This document shows, in pieces, positions 17,369 through 28,115 of a DNA stretch of 54,061 nt. The first letter of the stretch is position 1; each line of letters starts with the position of its first letter. A program made the translations under genes and the position numbers. The DNA comes from Bacteroides acidifaciens. Its GTDB lineage: Bacteria > Bacteroidota > Bacteroidia > Bacteroidales > Bacteroidaceae. The stretch lies in assembly GCF_024623065.1 (NCBI RefSeq), contig NZ_JANJZR010000026.1, positions 1 to 54,061 of the forward strand, read 5' to 3'. The notes under the pieces were generated by a model, which was given only the letters and a program-made list of their open reading frames with translations, did not search any database and was not told the DNA's origin.

Positions 17369-19708
17369 TTAAAACGGATACCCGATAGCAAAATGTATTC
17401 CCAAATTCTTTAAGAAGGCTCCGGTAACATTGTAATAGCCACTTCGTTCCGTATCATACGGCAGATGCAAAGGAATACCGAGGTCGAGACGGAAGACGAG
17501 GATATCCATATCGTAGCGGAAGCCGACACCTGTTCCTAAAGCAATCTGTTTCGGGAAAGTTTTCAGACGGAACTGCGAGTCGGGACGAGCCTCGTCCTTG
17601 CGCATCAGCCAGACGTTGCCGGCATCGAGAAAGGTAGCTCCCCAGATACTCTTGAAGATACGGAAACGATACTCGACGTTTGCCTCGAAGCGGAATGTAC
17701 CTGTCTGGTCAAGATAAGAATATTTGCTGTCTTTCGGGTGATAGCCACCAGGACCGATACTACGCACTGTAAAAGCACGGATACTGTTGGCACCACCGAC
17801 ATAGAATTGTTCGCTGTATGGGGCAATCGTAGCGTTGCCGTATGCGAAAAGAGCACCCAAGGCTACACGAGAGGCAAGCTTATTATTCTTGTCTATATTC
17901 CACAGATGGCGAAATTCCGTATTGAATTTCATAAACTGGGAGAAGGGGGCACCCAGAAGTTTCTTTCCTTCCTCGTTGTACGGCCGGCCGCAAGCCCGGT
18001 AGATGGTAGCGGTCACGTTTCCGGCAGAAGTTATGGTGGATTGCCACCAGATAGGATTCTTCACTCTACGCACAGACGCGTTATCATACGTATAGGTGTA
18101 CTCCATGGCCGGAATGAACTGATTGTCAAGACTGACATATAACGCAGGATTGTCAGCGGCAATCTTTTTAAACTCTTCCGACTGGTGCTGGAGTACGTTG
18201 AATGTCAGTTTGAAAGGCGTGATACTGTGACGGCTGGTACGTGTCGGTTGGAAATCGTAGGTCGCGTTTCCGCCGAAGGATAACAGTTTGTAGTATCTGG
18301 CCCGGTTCAGTTGGTCGATATACAGACGGAAAGTAGTCGTGGCGGGAAAGTCAAATTCCCTTTTACCGAAACGCGGGAAAACGACTCTCGGAAAAGTCAA
18401 AGAAGTGGATATACCCATTTCCCAACTGTTCATCAACGAACTTTTCTCTCCACCGCCGGTCTGCCATTCGTAAGAACCTTTCAGTTTTACATTCCAGCTT
18501 TCACCGCCACCGAACACATTATTCCGGGTGACACCGAATGAGGCGCCGGGACCGGTTTGGTCATTACTTTTAGTTACTACGTTCAGTTCCAGTTCCGCAT
18601 CCAAAGGTTTGGCGAAAGTCGCCTGCATTGTAATGTCCAACGTATCACAGACAGCTGTCGTATCTTTGGGGGCGTATTGTATATCCATATAGCTGAATAT
18701 CCCTAACTGACTGAGTTTTTCCTGTACCTGTTCCTGGCGATACTGGCTGTAAAGCCGGGTACGGTTGGAAGCACGCATTTGCGCGTTGCGTACAAACTGC
18801 TGATAATTGAGCCAACGATAAAGCATATTAGGGCGAACCTGCAATTTCTTGTAATAGTGAATATTCAGGTTCTTGTACATCATGCTGTCATCCGGGGCTT
18901 CTCCGTTCTTTCCAAACAAATAGACAGAGGCATCGCCTAAGTAATAAGGACGTTGTGCCGCGGCAGGCAATCCTGGAACGGGAATCAGGCGAAGGCTGAT
19001 ATGCCCGCCGGGTATCAAAGTAGTATCCGCCTGATAAGTCATATAGTCAGGACGGAAATAAAAATATCCACGATTACGTAATAAAGTGCTGATGCGGGTA
19101 CATTCTTCGTCCAAGTCTACTACGTTGAACTGTTCGCCCGGACTGATATAAGACATCCGACGTCCTCGCTCCATAATCCGCAGAGTCTGGGGAGTGAAAC
19201 GCTGATAATACACCGTATCAATAAAATAAGGATTTTTCATATCCACCGTATAGACAAGACTTGCTTTCAGACTGTCTTGCTTGTCAACAATCGTTTCATA
19301 AGCTACCTTGCCATTGAAATAGCCATAATCACGCAGTAAGTTGGTAGCGACCTTCACACGCACCTCCGGATTGACCGTAGAAATAAACACGGGCGGGTTT
19401 GCGGCAAAACGATTGAACATCCATTTGCCGAATCCCTTCTTGTATTTCACGAAGTTATTGTACATCCACATTTTAAAGGGAATAGGCAACATACCGCCAA
19501 GCATCTTCGTACTGGGTGTTTTATCAAGGGCTGCATCTATTTCCGTCAGAGCCGTTACTCCTACGGGCGTTGTCGATTTATTCAATATGACAGTCTTGCT
19601 TCCGGTATAAAGCACTTCCCCTTCGGGGAGATGTTTCGTCACCGAACATGCCGATACTACTACACTTATCAGGCAAACAGCCAATATTTTTATATGTATA
19701 GCTTTCAT
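17369..19708 (-). CDS. tamL: TamL: BamA/TamA-like outer-membrane barrel with lipoprotein anchor
   Basis: Omp85-superfamily protein. The first 21 residues form a lipoprotein signal ending VVSAC, so the mature N-terminus is lipid-modified. This is the feature that separates the Bacteroidetes TamL from proteobacterial TamA. POTRA-like repeats fill roughly residues 25-380, and the 16-strand-type barrel takes the rest. The strands include YVGGANSIRAFTVRSIGPGG, equivalent to the conserved Omp85 lid region, and the protein ends in a short strand with a C-terminal Phe (AIGYPF). It follows tamB by 31 bp. The pair is expected to bridge inner and outer membranes for outer-membrane protein or lipid transport; that role is inferred from the family. 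Confidence 0.85.
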   Translation of the reverse strand: MKAIHIKILAVCLISVVVSACSVTKHLPEGEVLYTGSKTVILNKSTTPVGVTALTEIDAALDKTPSTKMLGGMLPIPFKMWMYNNFVKYKKGFGKWMFNRFAANPPVFISTVNPEVRVKVATNLLRDYGYFNGKVAYETIVDKQDSLKASLVYTVDMKNPYFIDTVYYQRFTPQTLRIMERGRRMSYISPGEQFNVVDLDEECTRISTLLRNRGYFYFRPDYMTYQADTTLIPGGHISLRLIPVPGLPAAAQRPYYLGDASVYLFGKNGEAPDDSMMYKNLNIHYYKKLQVRPNMLYRWLNYQQFVRNAQMRASNRTRLYSQYRQEQVQEKLSQLGIFSYMDIQYAPKDTTAVCDTLDITMQATFAKPLDAELELNVVTKSNDQTGPGASFGVTRNNVFGGGESWNVKLKGSYEWQTGGGEKSSLMNSWEMGISTSLTFPRVVFPRFGKREFDFPATTTFRLYIDQLNRARYYKLLSFGGNATYDFQPTRTSRHSITPFKLTFNVLQHQSEEFKKIAADNPALYVSLDNQFIPAMEYTYTYDNASVRRVKNPIWWQSTITSAGNVTATIYRACGRPYNEEGKKLLGAPFSQFMKFNTEFRHLWNIDKNNKLASRVALGALFAYGNATIAPYSEQFYVGGANSIRAFTVRSIGPGGYHPKDSKYSYLDQTGTFRFEANVEYRFRIFKSIWGATFLDAGNVWLMRKDEARPDSQFRLKTFPKQIALGTGVGFRYDMDILVFRLDLGIPLHLPYDTERSGYYNVTGAFLKNLGIHFAIGYPF

Positions 19709-19739
19709 CCTTGCTTCTTATTTCTTTATTCTTGTTTCT

Positions 19740-22700
19740 TCACTTCTTTTTCTTAAAGATAAACAACTCACTTAGTTTGTCCAACTTCTTGCGAAGCACG
19801 ATACCGACTCCAGTTTCCGTAATCTCGCCTTCGAGCACACTCTCATAGTTCTTGTCATAGAACAGACGGATATAGCGGGTTCCGGTTCTGTCCAGACGAT
19901 ATTCCAAAGAAATGTTGTCGATAAAGGATTCGGCATCATTCGTCGCATTCTCACCCTGAGACACCTTACCGCCGATTACAATCTGGAAGCGGTTGTTGAA
20001 CAGACGTTGCGAATAACGGAAACTGTAATCCGTACGTTTGCTTCCTGTCTCCGAGTCATCGTGGTCTTCGACACCCACGGATAGACTCGCATTTTTCAGG
20101 TTGCCCATCAATGAGTTTATCTGGCTGCTCAATACGGAAGTCAAGGCAGAACCCATGTTCAACTTGCCAAATCCGCCACCACCGCCGCCAATCGGGCCGG
20201 TGCCGAGATAGGTTTTCATCACCATAATATACAGGGCTTGCTTACCACGCTCTTCCGCCCCCATGGCAGTCAACTCATTTTGCACAGTCGCATCTTCGGG
20301 AGCTGAGACATCGAACGCAAACGAAAGATTATCCAAACGGTTCTTGACAACGACAGAGACATCGAAATTAACCATGCGGCTTCCGCCATTCTCTCCTTCG
20401 GAGACGGACGCACGGATGCGGTCGGTCGCCTTGAAGTTCAGCATCGGATCCATCGGATTTCCCGTCCATTCCACATAGCTGCCATCATCAATAGCAAATT
20501 CTTTCGCGGCAATCACCGGTAAGGCATATTTCATCAAGCCGCCACTCAAAGTATAGCGTCCCGTCAGGGTCAAGTCACCTTGCGGAGTATATTTCATGGA
20601 GAGGTCACCACCACCTTCCAGTTCGATGCGGTTGTCATTGCTTGCATCCAAGTCGACTTTCACGCGGACGGACGGGTCGATATGCACCATCATTACCATA
20701 TCCAGTCCTCCTAACGAGACGGTCGGCACTTCCTGTCGGACGACAGTCGTGGTATCGCTGAATGAGGTAAAGGTAACCAGACTTCCCAAGCGGTCCTGCA
20801 CTGTCAAAGGTGAATCTGTCAAGACATAGGAGACATCGGTATTGCCCAAGAGACTTACATTCCCACGCATATTCAGTCCGTCCAAAGGTCCCTTCACCGT
20901 TGCCCGGAAGTCGGCAAATACTTTACCGTAGACCAGACTTTCACGGGTGCGTTTGGCATCCAGCAATGTATAATTCTGTGCCAGCATATTCAAATTCGCC
21001 ATCGGACGACTCATATCACGGAAATCGACATAACCGTCAATGGTAAACGGATTCTTCGATGTAGTATAAATGGCGAATTTATCGAATAACAGCCGGTTGT
21101 TCTTTATCTGCACGGGGCGGTTGTCGAACACAAAACGTGCGCCATATTGACTGGAAAAAACAGCAACACTATCCAATACCAGTTCGCCGTTTATCAAAGG
21201 CTGCTCAGTGCTGCCCGTGATATTCAAGTTTCCGTCCATGTCACCGGACAGAGTGACCATCTGGTCGGGAATGAACGCATTCGCCACCCGGAGCGGGAAA
21301 TGTTCCAGTGTCGTATTCACTTCCAGGCTGTCTTTGCCCGTCCGGGTAGGAAGCAGTTTTCCATCCGCCACCAGCACCTCCACCTGGTCGTGGTTCAGAT
21401 AAGCGTTGAGATATTGTTTTCCCTGTTCGCCCGGCAGCCAGGTAGCCCCCAAAGCAATGTCACCGATACGCTGGCGTTCGTAAGTCAGTTCGTCAATAGA
21501 CGCTTCGGCAGAGAGCTGCAAGTCTTTTTCAGTTTGTATATAGTGGGCTTCCAAAGAAAACAATCCGGTTACTTCGGGGAAATAAGGCAACACGCTCGTA
21601 ATCTCTTGCAAGCGGATTCTGCGTATTTCCACATCTATATTCTGTAAAGACACCGTATCGCCCTGCATGGAATGAACCCTAAAGCCCATGCCTTCCTCGT
21701 CCCACATATCCACATTGGCATATACGCGCATATTCTTATGCAGATAAATCCAGTTGTGATTCTCGTTGAAATGGAACTGCTGAAAGGCGACAATCGGTTT
21801 TTCCGGAATCAGCGTGAAAGCTATTCCGTTGCCCTTTCCCTGTCCTTCGAACAGAGGGCGGGCGTTTACGCCCAATAATACTCCAGTCTCACCTTTACCA
21901 TTCTTATAATCCACCAGCAATTCCGCATCGCGGTCGCGAATTTCTCCCGTCAAGGTAGTGGAGAAAGAGAATTGCGGATTCTTCGGGCCGTTTATCACTC
22001 CGGCACGCAACTTCATAAGCGTAGTGTCCTGTTTCACTGTGAAGAAGACGGTATCCAGTTGCAACGTGTCTACTTTCAGCGCATGAACCGCCGCCTTGCC
22101 ATTGATTCCCCAATCGGGAGCCATGCCGAATTTCATGGAAGCGTCATGATAGGATATGTTCTTGGTAGCCAGGAAATAGGCTAACGGATTCTCTTTTCCT
22201 GCGGAGAAAGACAGGACAGCTGCCGGTAATGCTTTACGCAGTTCGGCGTGATTCAGTTCCTTCTCGTCAATCTGCTTCATCAGGACGTCCACAAAGCGGA
22301 TAGACTGGCTAATCAGAGGATTGACACCGGAACGTGCACTCAGGTTGAGTTTCATGTCACCGGAAATAAAATGCGTAAACACCCGGTTCTGACGGGCTTC
22401 CGCAGAAAGATTGAAAGCAAGCGGGAGTTTCATCGGTTCGGGCATCAGCCCCAGTTCGTGCAAGTCGAGCCGGGTGACATCAACCGTCACTTTTCCGTCG
22501 GGATAGCTGTGTGCCAGATTATATTCGGCATCCGTCGTCATCTTCAACAGTTCATTATCACTCGTCAAGTTAGCTGTCACTAACGCACCTTTCAAATCTC
22601 CCGTCAGATGGACGTTGGAGAGATGGTATTGAGCATAATGCAATCGGTCTAAAGCCAAATCCAGTTTGGCATATGAACGATAAGACATCACATCCAGTCC

Positions 22701-24251
22701 GCGCCCGTCAGCGGCAGCAGAAAGGGAAAGCTCATAAATGGAGTCTTTCGGAAGGAAATGATGGAGTTGCAGGTTGTCTATTTTCAAGTCTGCCTTGTAA
22801 ACCTCGGTGGCAGTATTTAATGCCGCGTTCACATTCATAGCCCCCTGCCCTTCTTTCAGATGCAGGTTTGCTTTGTATTCAGGACCTTTGATGTCTATCT
22901 GCGCAACGAGATTCATGCTGTCGGGGATGACAATCGTACCGTTAGGCACTTCACCGGACAAAGCAGTAAGGAAATTCAAGTTCTGCGTTTTCATCTTCAG
23001 ACCGACGGTTCCCGAGCGGGTAATGCTATCAGCGAGGTTTTCGAGGATACCTCCGCCCTCTAAGGAGAATGCGCCCGGCAAGTCTGCCGTAAAGCGGGAA
23101 ATCTGCATTTCTTTCAAGTTACCGTCCGTACCGGCACGGATGACAAGCGGACGAAAAGGATAGGCTTCCTTGAAGCTGTCCGGCAGTCCGCCAGTGAATA
23201 ACATCACGTCCTCTTTGCCGATATACGCATTCAGGTTGGCAGACAAACGCCCCGTAGTCGGGATGTTGACAAGTTCCCAATAAGTATGAGCGGATAAATC
23301 TATTTCAGAATGAGGAGTTTGCAGTTTCAAGCCGGGTACACTGATGATTGAATCATTGGAGAATGCCCGTCCCGTCAGTGAAGTAACGCTCAATCCCGAA
23401 CGTTCGTTCATAGTGAATTCACGGATGACAGCCTTCATATCCCTACCTTTATATAATAAGGAATCCAGCCCGATGCTGACATCACGGACGGCAATATGCG
23501 AAGCGTCGAAACCTTCGACGGGTTTAGCCGCACCAGTATCGTAGCTGGCGGAAGTGCCCGACAACAAAAATTGCTTCAGTCCATAGAACTGGTTCTTCAA
23601 GTCGGCTTGGGCATCGTCAATAGTCGCTTCACCGATATGCGCAGCCATCCGCATCGAATCAGCGGGAAGCTGCATACTGAACGATACGTTTTTCAGTTTC
23701 AGCTGATGAAGGTCTACTTTCCAGTTTACAGGAGCCGAAGCGGTGGTATCCTTGGGAGTAGTCGTGGTGTCGTTCATCAGCATCTGCACATGAGTGTCCG
23801 ATAGTTCCGTCGCATTAATAACGGCTGTTTCGTTAGACAAATCGACACCGTGACTTTGCAGGAAGAAACGTCCCAATACACCTTTTATCTCCATGCCGTC
23901 TATCAAATTGGCAGAATTGAAAGCAACGCGGTTCAATGTCACTTCGTCCACCTCCACTTTCCCTTTGAGCAGCGGCCACGCCTGCACACGTACATTCAGG
24001 CTTTCCAGAGACAAGAGTGTGTCCGGCTGCTGAATCACCTCCACGCCACGAACCAACAGATTGAGCGGGAAACGAAGGTCGATTCGTTCCACCTGAATCT
24101 GCATGCCGGTTGCTTTAGAAGCATATGCAGTAACCTCCCGACGTATAAGATTCTGTACAGGAGGGACGTAAAGCAACACCATTAGTATTACAAAGAGTAT
24201 TATAGGAGTAAGCAGAATCCAGCTTACCCGTCGTATCCATTTTCGTTTCAT
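19740..24251 (-). CDS. tamB: TamB-family translocation/assembly module protein (DUF490)
   Basis: Very long AsmA-like protein of 1503 residues. It has a single N-terminal membrane anchor (about 11-31) and a periplasmic body of repeated beta-strand segments that in this superfamily form a long hydrophobic groove. The C-terminal DUF490 domain occupies roughly the last 400 residues. Seen there are the segment FDVSVVVKNRLDNLSFAFD, a glycine run GGGGGG and SALTSVLSSQINSLMG, a typical TamB end. A hydrophobic-lined bridge for phospholipid or barrel proteins is the family model. It precedes tamL in one unit. No clear promoter was found in the 115 bp upstream. Confidence 0.88.
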   Translation of the reverse strand: MKRKWIRRVSWILLTPIILFVILMVLLYVPPVQNLIRREVTAYASKATGMQIQVERIDLRFPLNLLVRGVEVIQQPDTLLSLESLNVRVQAWPLLKGKVEVDEVTLNRVAFNSANLIDGMEIKGVLGRFFLQSHGVDLSNETAVINATELSDTHVQMLMNDTTTTPKDTTASAPVNWKVDLHQLKLKNVSFSMQLPADSMRMAAHIGEATIDDAQADLKNQFYGLKQFLLSGTSASYDTGAAKPVEGFDASHIAVRDVSIGLDSLLYKGRDMKAVIREFTMNERSGLSVTSLTGRAFSNDSIISVPGLKLQTPHSEIDLSAHTYWELVNIPTTGRLSANLNAYIGKEDVMLFTGGLPDSFKEAYPFRPLVIRAGTDGNLKEMQISRFTADLPGAFSLEGGGILENLADSITRSGTVGLKMKTQNLNFLTALSGEVPNGTIVIPDSMNLVAQIDIKGPEYKANLHLKEGQGAMNVNAALNTATEVYKADLKIDNLQLHHFLPKDSIYELSLSAAADGRGLDVMSYRSYAKLDLALDRLHYAQYHLSNVHLTGDLKGALVTANLTSDNELLKMTTDAEYNLAHSYPDGKVTVDVTRLDLHELGLMPEPMKLPLAFNLSAEARQNRVFTHFISGDMKLNLSARSGVNPLISQSIRFVDVLMKQIDEKELNHAELRKALPAAVLSFSAGKENPLAYFLATKNISYHDASMKFGMAPDWGINGKAAVHALKVDTLQLDTVFFTVKQDTTLMKLRAGVINGPKNPQFSFSTTLTGEIRDRDAELLVDYKNGKGETGVLLGVNARPLFEGQGKGNGIAFTLIPEKPIVAFQQFHFNENHNWIYLHKNMRVYANVDMWDEEGMGFRVHSMQGDTVSLQNIDVEIRRIRLQEITSVLPYFPEVTGLFSLEAHYIQTEKDLQLSAEASIDELTYERQRIGDIALGATWLPGEQGKQYLNAYLNHDQVEVLVADGKLLPTRTGKDSLEVNTTLEHFPLRVANAFIPDQMVTLSGDMDGNLNITGSTEQPLINGELVLDSVAVFSSQYGARFVFDNRPVQIKNNRLLFDKFAIYTTSKNPFTIDGYVDFRDMSRPMANLNMLAQNYTLLDAKRTRESLVYGKVFADFRATVKGPLDGLNMRGNVSLLGNTDVSYVLTDSPLTVQDRLGSLVTFTSFSDTTTVVRQEVPTVSLGGLDMVMMVHIDPSVRVKVDLDASNDNRIELEGGGDLSMKYTPQGDLTLTGRYTLSGGLMKYALPVIAAKEFAIDDGSYVEWTGNPMDPMLNFKATDRIRASVSEGENGGSRMVNFDVSVVVKNRLDNLSFAFDVSAPEDATVQNELTAMGAEERGKQALYIMVMKTYLGTGPIGGGGGGFGKLNMGSALTSVLSSQINSLMGNLKNASLSVGVEDHDDSETGSKRTDYSFRYSQRLFNNRFQIVIGGKVSQGENATNDAESFIDNISLEYRLDRTGTRYIRLFYDKNYESVLEGEITETGVGIVLRKKLDKLSELFIFKKKK

Positions 24252-24366
24252 GTAAAAATGTGCCAGTATAAATTAAGTGACACAAAGTAAACAATTTATT
24301 TTTAGAAAAGGTTTGGATAAAGGCAAGAAAGATACGATGACCGGTCAAGGAGTAGGATATTTCCGC

Positions 24367-26685
24367 CTAATCGACACTTTTCATCGACGTTAAGTAATTT
24401 TCCGCTTCGCTGATTATAATACAAACGGTTGATAGTGCAGCCGATGCCGTATCGCTTATTTCAGTAGAGAAAGACTCTCCACGGCAGGATTCCAAAAACT
24501 TTAAAGGAGCTATTGCGTCCGATGCGCCTATCAACGTGAGGAGAGGGAGCAGTTTATGCGCCATGGCAGCTATCCCGTCCGTATCTTTGTCAACGAAGGC
24601 TTGTCGCATCCGTTCGACATTCTTTTTTGTCTCCTCAACAAAGGTCTGAATGATAGAATATGCCGCTTCCGGGTCATCCCCGGAGTAGGCGGTGAGTGCG
24701 GAAAAGTTTATTCCGGTGTTTACCATATCTTCTATGATGTGAACCTCATCAGCCGAAAGTTGCCCCTCGTTGACTATCATCAACAATTCTTTTACTGTAA
24801 ACGGTTTATGCAGGCATCCGGCAAAGCCGTGCTCGCACAAGGCATCCTTATCCATTTCGCTGCGGGCGGTCACGGCAATCACAGGAATGGTCTTTGCCTG
24901 CGGAATGTTGGAAGCACGCAGGAGTTTTACCAAATCGAAGCCGTTGATAGCGGGCATTTGTATGTCTGTCAGCAATACATCAAAAACAGAAGTGCGGAGT
25001 TGTTCGATAAGCTCTTCGAGCTGCTCGCAACATACTGCGTCAACACCGTGCTGTTTCAGCATGGCTGCCGTCAGGCTGAGTTGGATCTTATCATCATCAA
25101 TCAAGAGGACACGGATAACTTTCATCAGAGGAACGGCAGTTGCAGCTTCGTCAATATCCGCAGTTTCGTTTTCCGGGGATGATTGACTTTCCGGAATGGA
25201 TTCGCCTACCGGATACAAGGGCAGAACTACTGTAAAGCAACTTCCCTCTCCCAGTTTGCTCTGCACATCAATCGTTCCTTCAAGCAGAACAACCAGTTTC
25301 TTCACGATGGATAATCCCAAGCCGAACCCTTCCTCTCCCTGGGCACCGGACAAACGGGTAAATTCTTGGAAAATGCGTTCGCGGTCTTCGGCTGCCATAC
25401 CTTTTCCGCTATCTGCAATCGCTATCGTCAGCTTTGAAGAATCATATCGGGCTGTCAGCGTTATCTCGCCTTGTTGAGTAAACTTCACGGCATTAGACAG
25501 AAGGTTGTTCACAATCTGCCGAAGCCTCAGAGGGTCACTGACGTAACGTCCGTTCAATTCCGGAGCGACGTGGCACTGCAATGCCAATCCCTTGGCGACC
25601 GTCAACGGTTCAAAGCTGACATAGATTTCCTCGAACAACTGCGAAGGATTGAAAGTGACACGATTCACTTCCGCTTTATTAAGGTCAAGACGGTGGAAGT
25701 CGAGCAAGTCGCTGACTAGTTTCAAGAGATGTTCCGAGGAACTTTTCATGTTATCCAGGTAGAAGCGTTGCCGTTCGTCCTCCGTCAGACGGGACAGTAG
25801 TTCGGTATAACCCATGATGGATCCGAGCGGCGCTTTGAAGTCGTGGGTTATGGCGAGCATCAGTTTTTCACGGGCTACGAGCAGGTCTTCCGCCCGTTTG
25901 TTCGCTTCTTCCAACTGCCGACGGTAGCGGTTGCTGCGAGAGATGTCACGTACTATCAATACCAAGAAAAAGGCAGACAACAAAACCGCACCGATAGCGA
26001 TTCCGGCAATGGTGCGTGCGGAGCGCATTCTTACCTCTTGTTGCATCTCAGCATCCTGACGGGCACGCAAAGTCATTTCTTCTTCGTATTGTTTTATCAG
26101 GCTATCCATTCTTGCCGTCAACTGCGAATTCATGCGTTGGTATTTAGTACTGGTGCGCCGGATTGTTCTTCGTCGTTGCAATCGTTTTTCTTCGGTAGCC
26201 ATGCGAATCTTTTGCTGCAGGGAATCTTTAGAAGCAACCGGTTCCAAAATGGTATCCGTAGCGACTTCCAAAGATGTATTAACGAGTACGGCACTATCCT
26301 TGGAAGGAGCAAACACTTCCGCCAGTCTCTTGAAAAAACCTTTCTTATTGGGAGTAGTCAGCAGAGAGTCACGTTTAGTGATAACCCGATGCTGCACCCG
26401 TTGCTGAATTATAACAGAGTCTTGCTCGGAAATAATCTCTTCAATCTCCGAAGCGGAAAGCAGGCTGTCATTCGCTTCACTCAATACGCGGAGCATCTGG
26501 ATGGTATTCTGGTCTTTCTCGTGAATCAGAGTCAGCAGGCTGTCTGTCCGCAGATTCTGCTGGTCGTCGGCAGCCGACAATGTCTCCATCTCATGATGCA
26601 CAAACACCAGAGAAAAAAGAAGAATCGCAAGTAATAACGTGTAACCGATGGTTACTTTCAGTTTTGTGAAACGATAGGAAGCCAT
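24367..26685 (-). CDS. Hybrid sensor histidine kinase with receiver and HPt domains
   Basis: Membrane-bound phosphorelay kinase of 772 residues. It has a first membrane segment at 11-30, a periplasmic, Arg- and Glu-rich helical region (31-222) without a known ligand fold, and a second segment at 224-245. The HisKA H-box AITHDFKAPL (His281) follows. The ATPase domain shows NNLLSNAVKFT, DSGKGM and GFGLGLS. Next is a receiver with acidic DDD (530-532) and phospho-acceptor Asp574, and a C-terminal HPt with AHKLLP (His710). A full His-Asp-His relay is therefore present in one chain. The gene ends a unit with PPIase, M16 and MATE genes. The divergent sigma-54 regulator at 30284 is the likeliest Asp partner. 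Confidence 0.92.
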   Translation of the reverse strand: MASYRFTKLKVTIGYTLLLAILLFSLVFVHHEMETLSAADDQQNLRTDSLLTLIHEKDQNTIQMLRVLSEANDSLLSASEIEEIISEQDSVIIQQRVQHRVITKRDSLLTTPNKKGFFKRLAEVFAPSKDSAVLVNTSLEVATDTILEPVASKDSLQQKIRMATEEKRLQRRRTIRRTSTKYQRMNSQLTARMDSLIKQYEEEMTLRARQDAEMQQEVRMRSARTIAGIAIGAVLLSAFFLVLIVRDISRSNRYRRQLEEANKRAEDLLVAREKLMLAITHDFKAPLGSIMGYTELLSRLTEDERQRFYLDNMKSSSEHLLKLVSDLLDFHRLDLNKAEVNRVTFNPSQLFEEIYVSFEPLTVAKGLALQCHVAPELNGRYVSDPLRLRQIVNNLLSNAVKFTQQGEITLTARYDSSKLTIAIADSGKGMAAEDRERIFQEFTRLSGAQGEEGFGLGLSIVKKLVVLLEGTIDVQSKLGEGSCFTVVLPLYPVGESIPESQSSPENETADIDEAATAVPLMKVIRVLLIDDDKIQLSLTAAMLKQHGVDAVCCEQLEELIEQLRTSVFDVLLTDIQMPAINGFDLVKLLRASNIPQAKTIPVIAVTARSEMDKDALCEHGFAGCLHKPFTVKELLMIVNEGQLSADEVHIIEDMVNTGINFSALTAYSGDDPEAAYSIIQTFVEETKKNVERMRQAFVDKDTDGIAAMAHKLLPLLTLIGASDAIAPLKFLESCRGESFSTEISDTASAALSTVCIIISEAENYLTSMKSVD

Positions 26686-26706
26686 GCGATTTTAAGTATT
26701 AAATCA

Positions 26707-28065
26707 TTAAGTATTAATTCGGGGAACGGAGAGTTTCGTCATATAGCGGAAACGCCACCAAAGCATTAATCCTGCACTTGTCAGTCCGAAAGGGAACGCC
26801 ATCCAAACACCTACTGCTCCCCACCCCATCACGAAACCGCAGAAGTAACCTACAGGCAGGGAGATGATAAAGTATGCTATAAAGGCGATAACCATCATCA
26901 GTTTCACATCCGAGATTCCACGCAGAGCGTTGGCAAAAGTAATCTGCAATCCATCGCCAAACTGATAGATGAGGAAAGGGAATATAAGAGAAGTAACCAT
27001 AGCAGCTACTTCCGGGCTGTCGGTAAACCAATTTCCCAAGTGATTGCGGCAAAGAAAGACAATAAAGGAAAGCACAACGCCCAATGTCATCATCAAATGA
27101 AAACCGGCATAGGCGGAACGACGCACATTGACTATGTCATTCTGTCCTTTGAAATTGCTGACACGGACAGCTACGGCAGCTCCCATCCCATAATACATCA
27201 TAAAGGTGAATTGGGAAATTGCCAACATGACCTGGTGGGAAGCCAAAGCAATCGTCCCCAACCAACCAATCATGATGGCACTCAGGCTGAAAGAGGCTGT
27301 TTCCATTCCCATCTGGAAAGCAACCGGCCATCCGAGTCCGTTCAAACGGCCGAAAATGGCACGCGACCACCCCAGCCGGAGAAAACCGACTTTGTAGCGG
27401 ACAAAACGCGAACTACGCGCAAAGATGATTATAAATACAACCACCATCACGATACGTGAAAACAGCGTGCTGACACCAGCTCCCAACAAGCCCAGTTCGG
27501 GAAAGCCGAGCTTTCCGTAAATCAGGATATAGTTGCCGATGATGTTCAATACATTTCCACTGAGCAGTATCCACATAGCGGTTTTGGTATCTGTGATTCC
27601 GTCTGTAAATTGTTTGAATCCATTAAAAATCATGACAAACACTAGGGAAGCAAGCAGCACCAGATAGTAAGGTTTAATCAGGGGAATCAATTCGTCCGGT
27701 TGTCCGAGATGCTCTATATTCAGATAAAGAACAGTCATACAGACAGTCAACAGAAGCGCAACCATCAGGTTTGCCAGCAGGCTGTTTCGCAGGGCTTGTC
27801 CGGCAGGCGCATATTGATGAGTACCGTACAGACCACCCACAACAGGTGTCAGTCCGTACGAGAATCCGGTACTGAAAATGATGGCAAGAGTAAACACATT
27901 ATTCACGAAAGATGCTGCGCCCAGCTCTACCGTGCTATGATGCCCAATCATTAATGTATCGGCAAATCCGAGTATAATAACGCCTATCTGTCCAATAACA
28001 ATAGGTAATCCGAGAAAAATTAGCGCTTTGTAATGAGTCTTATATATATCAAATAGTCTTTTCAT
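26707..28065 (-). CDS. MATE-family multidrug/metabolite exporter
   Basis: Cation-coupled exporter of the inner membrane with about 12 hydrophobic segments in 452 residues. Family features include LGLPIVIGQIGVIILGFADT and MIGHHSTVELGAASF in the first helices, and the repeated half beginning GWPVAFQMGMETASFSLSA. I chose the ATG at 28065 (MKRLFDIYKTHYK); an 11-residue extension would need a TTG. The substrate cannot be predicted. It lies between the M16 peptidase gene and the hybrid kinase gene, 21 bp from the latter. Confidence 0.92.
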   Translation of the reverse strand: MKRLFDIYKTHYKALIFLGLPIVIGQIGVIILGFADTLMIGHHSTVELGAASFVNNVFTLAIIFSTGFSYGLTPVVGGLYGTHQYAPAGQALRNSLLANLMVALLLTVCMTVLYLNIEHLGQPDELIPLIKPYYLVLLASLVFVMIFNGFKQFTDGITDTKTAMWILLSGNVLNIIGNYILIYGKLGFPELGLLGAGVSTLFSRIVMVVVFIIIFARSSRFVRYKVGFLRLGWSRAIFGRLNGLGWPVAFQMGMETASFSLSAIMIGWLGTIALASHQVMLAISQFTFMMYYGMGAAVAVRVSNFKGQNDIVNVRRSAYAGFHLMMTLGVVLSFIVFLCRNHLGNWFTDSPEVAAMVTSLIFPFLIYQFGDGLQITFANALRGISDVKLMMVIAFIAYFIISLPVGYFCGFVMGWGAVGVWMAFPFGLTSAGLMLWWRFRYMTKLSVPRINT

Positions 28066-28115
28066 TGTCCTTGTCTTATAAATACTTGTATGCCGCAAGT
28101 AAACCTTGCCGGACG

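Noticed and set aside
24240..24270. Sigma-54-like site upstream of tamB
   Set aside because: TGGCAC is present, but the downstream half is a poor match to TTGCA and the start point would fall inside the coding region.
28070..28115. Terminator between the M16 and MATE genes
   Set aside because: A 5-bp GCAAG-CTTGC stem exists, but no T-tract follows and the stem is too short.
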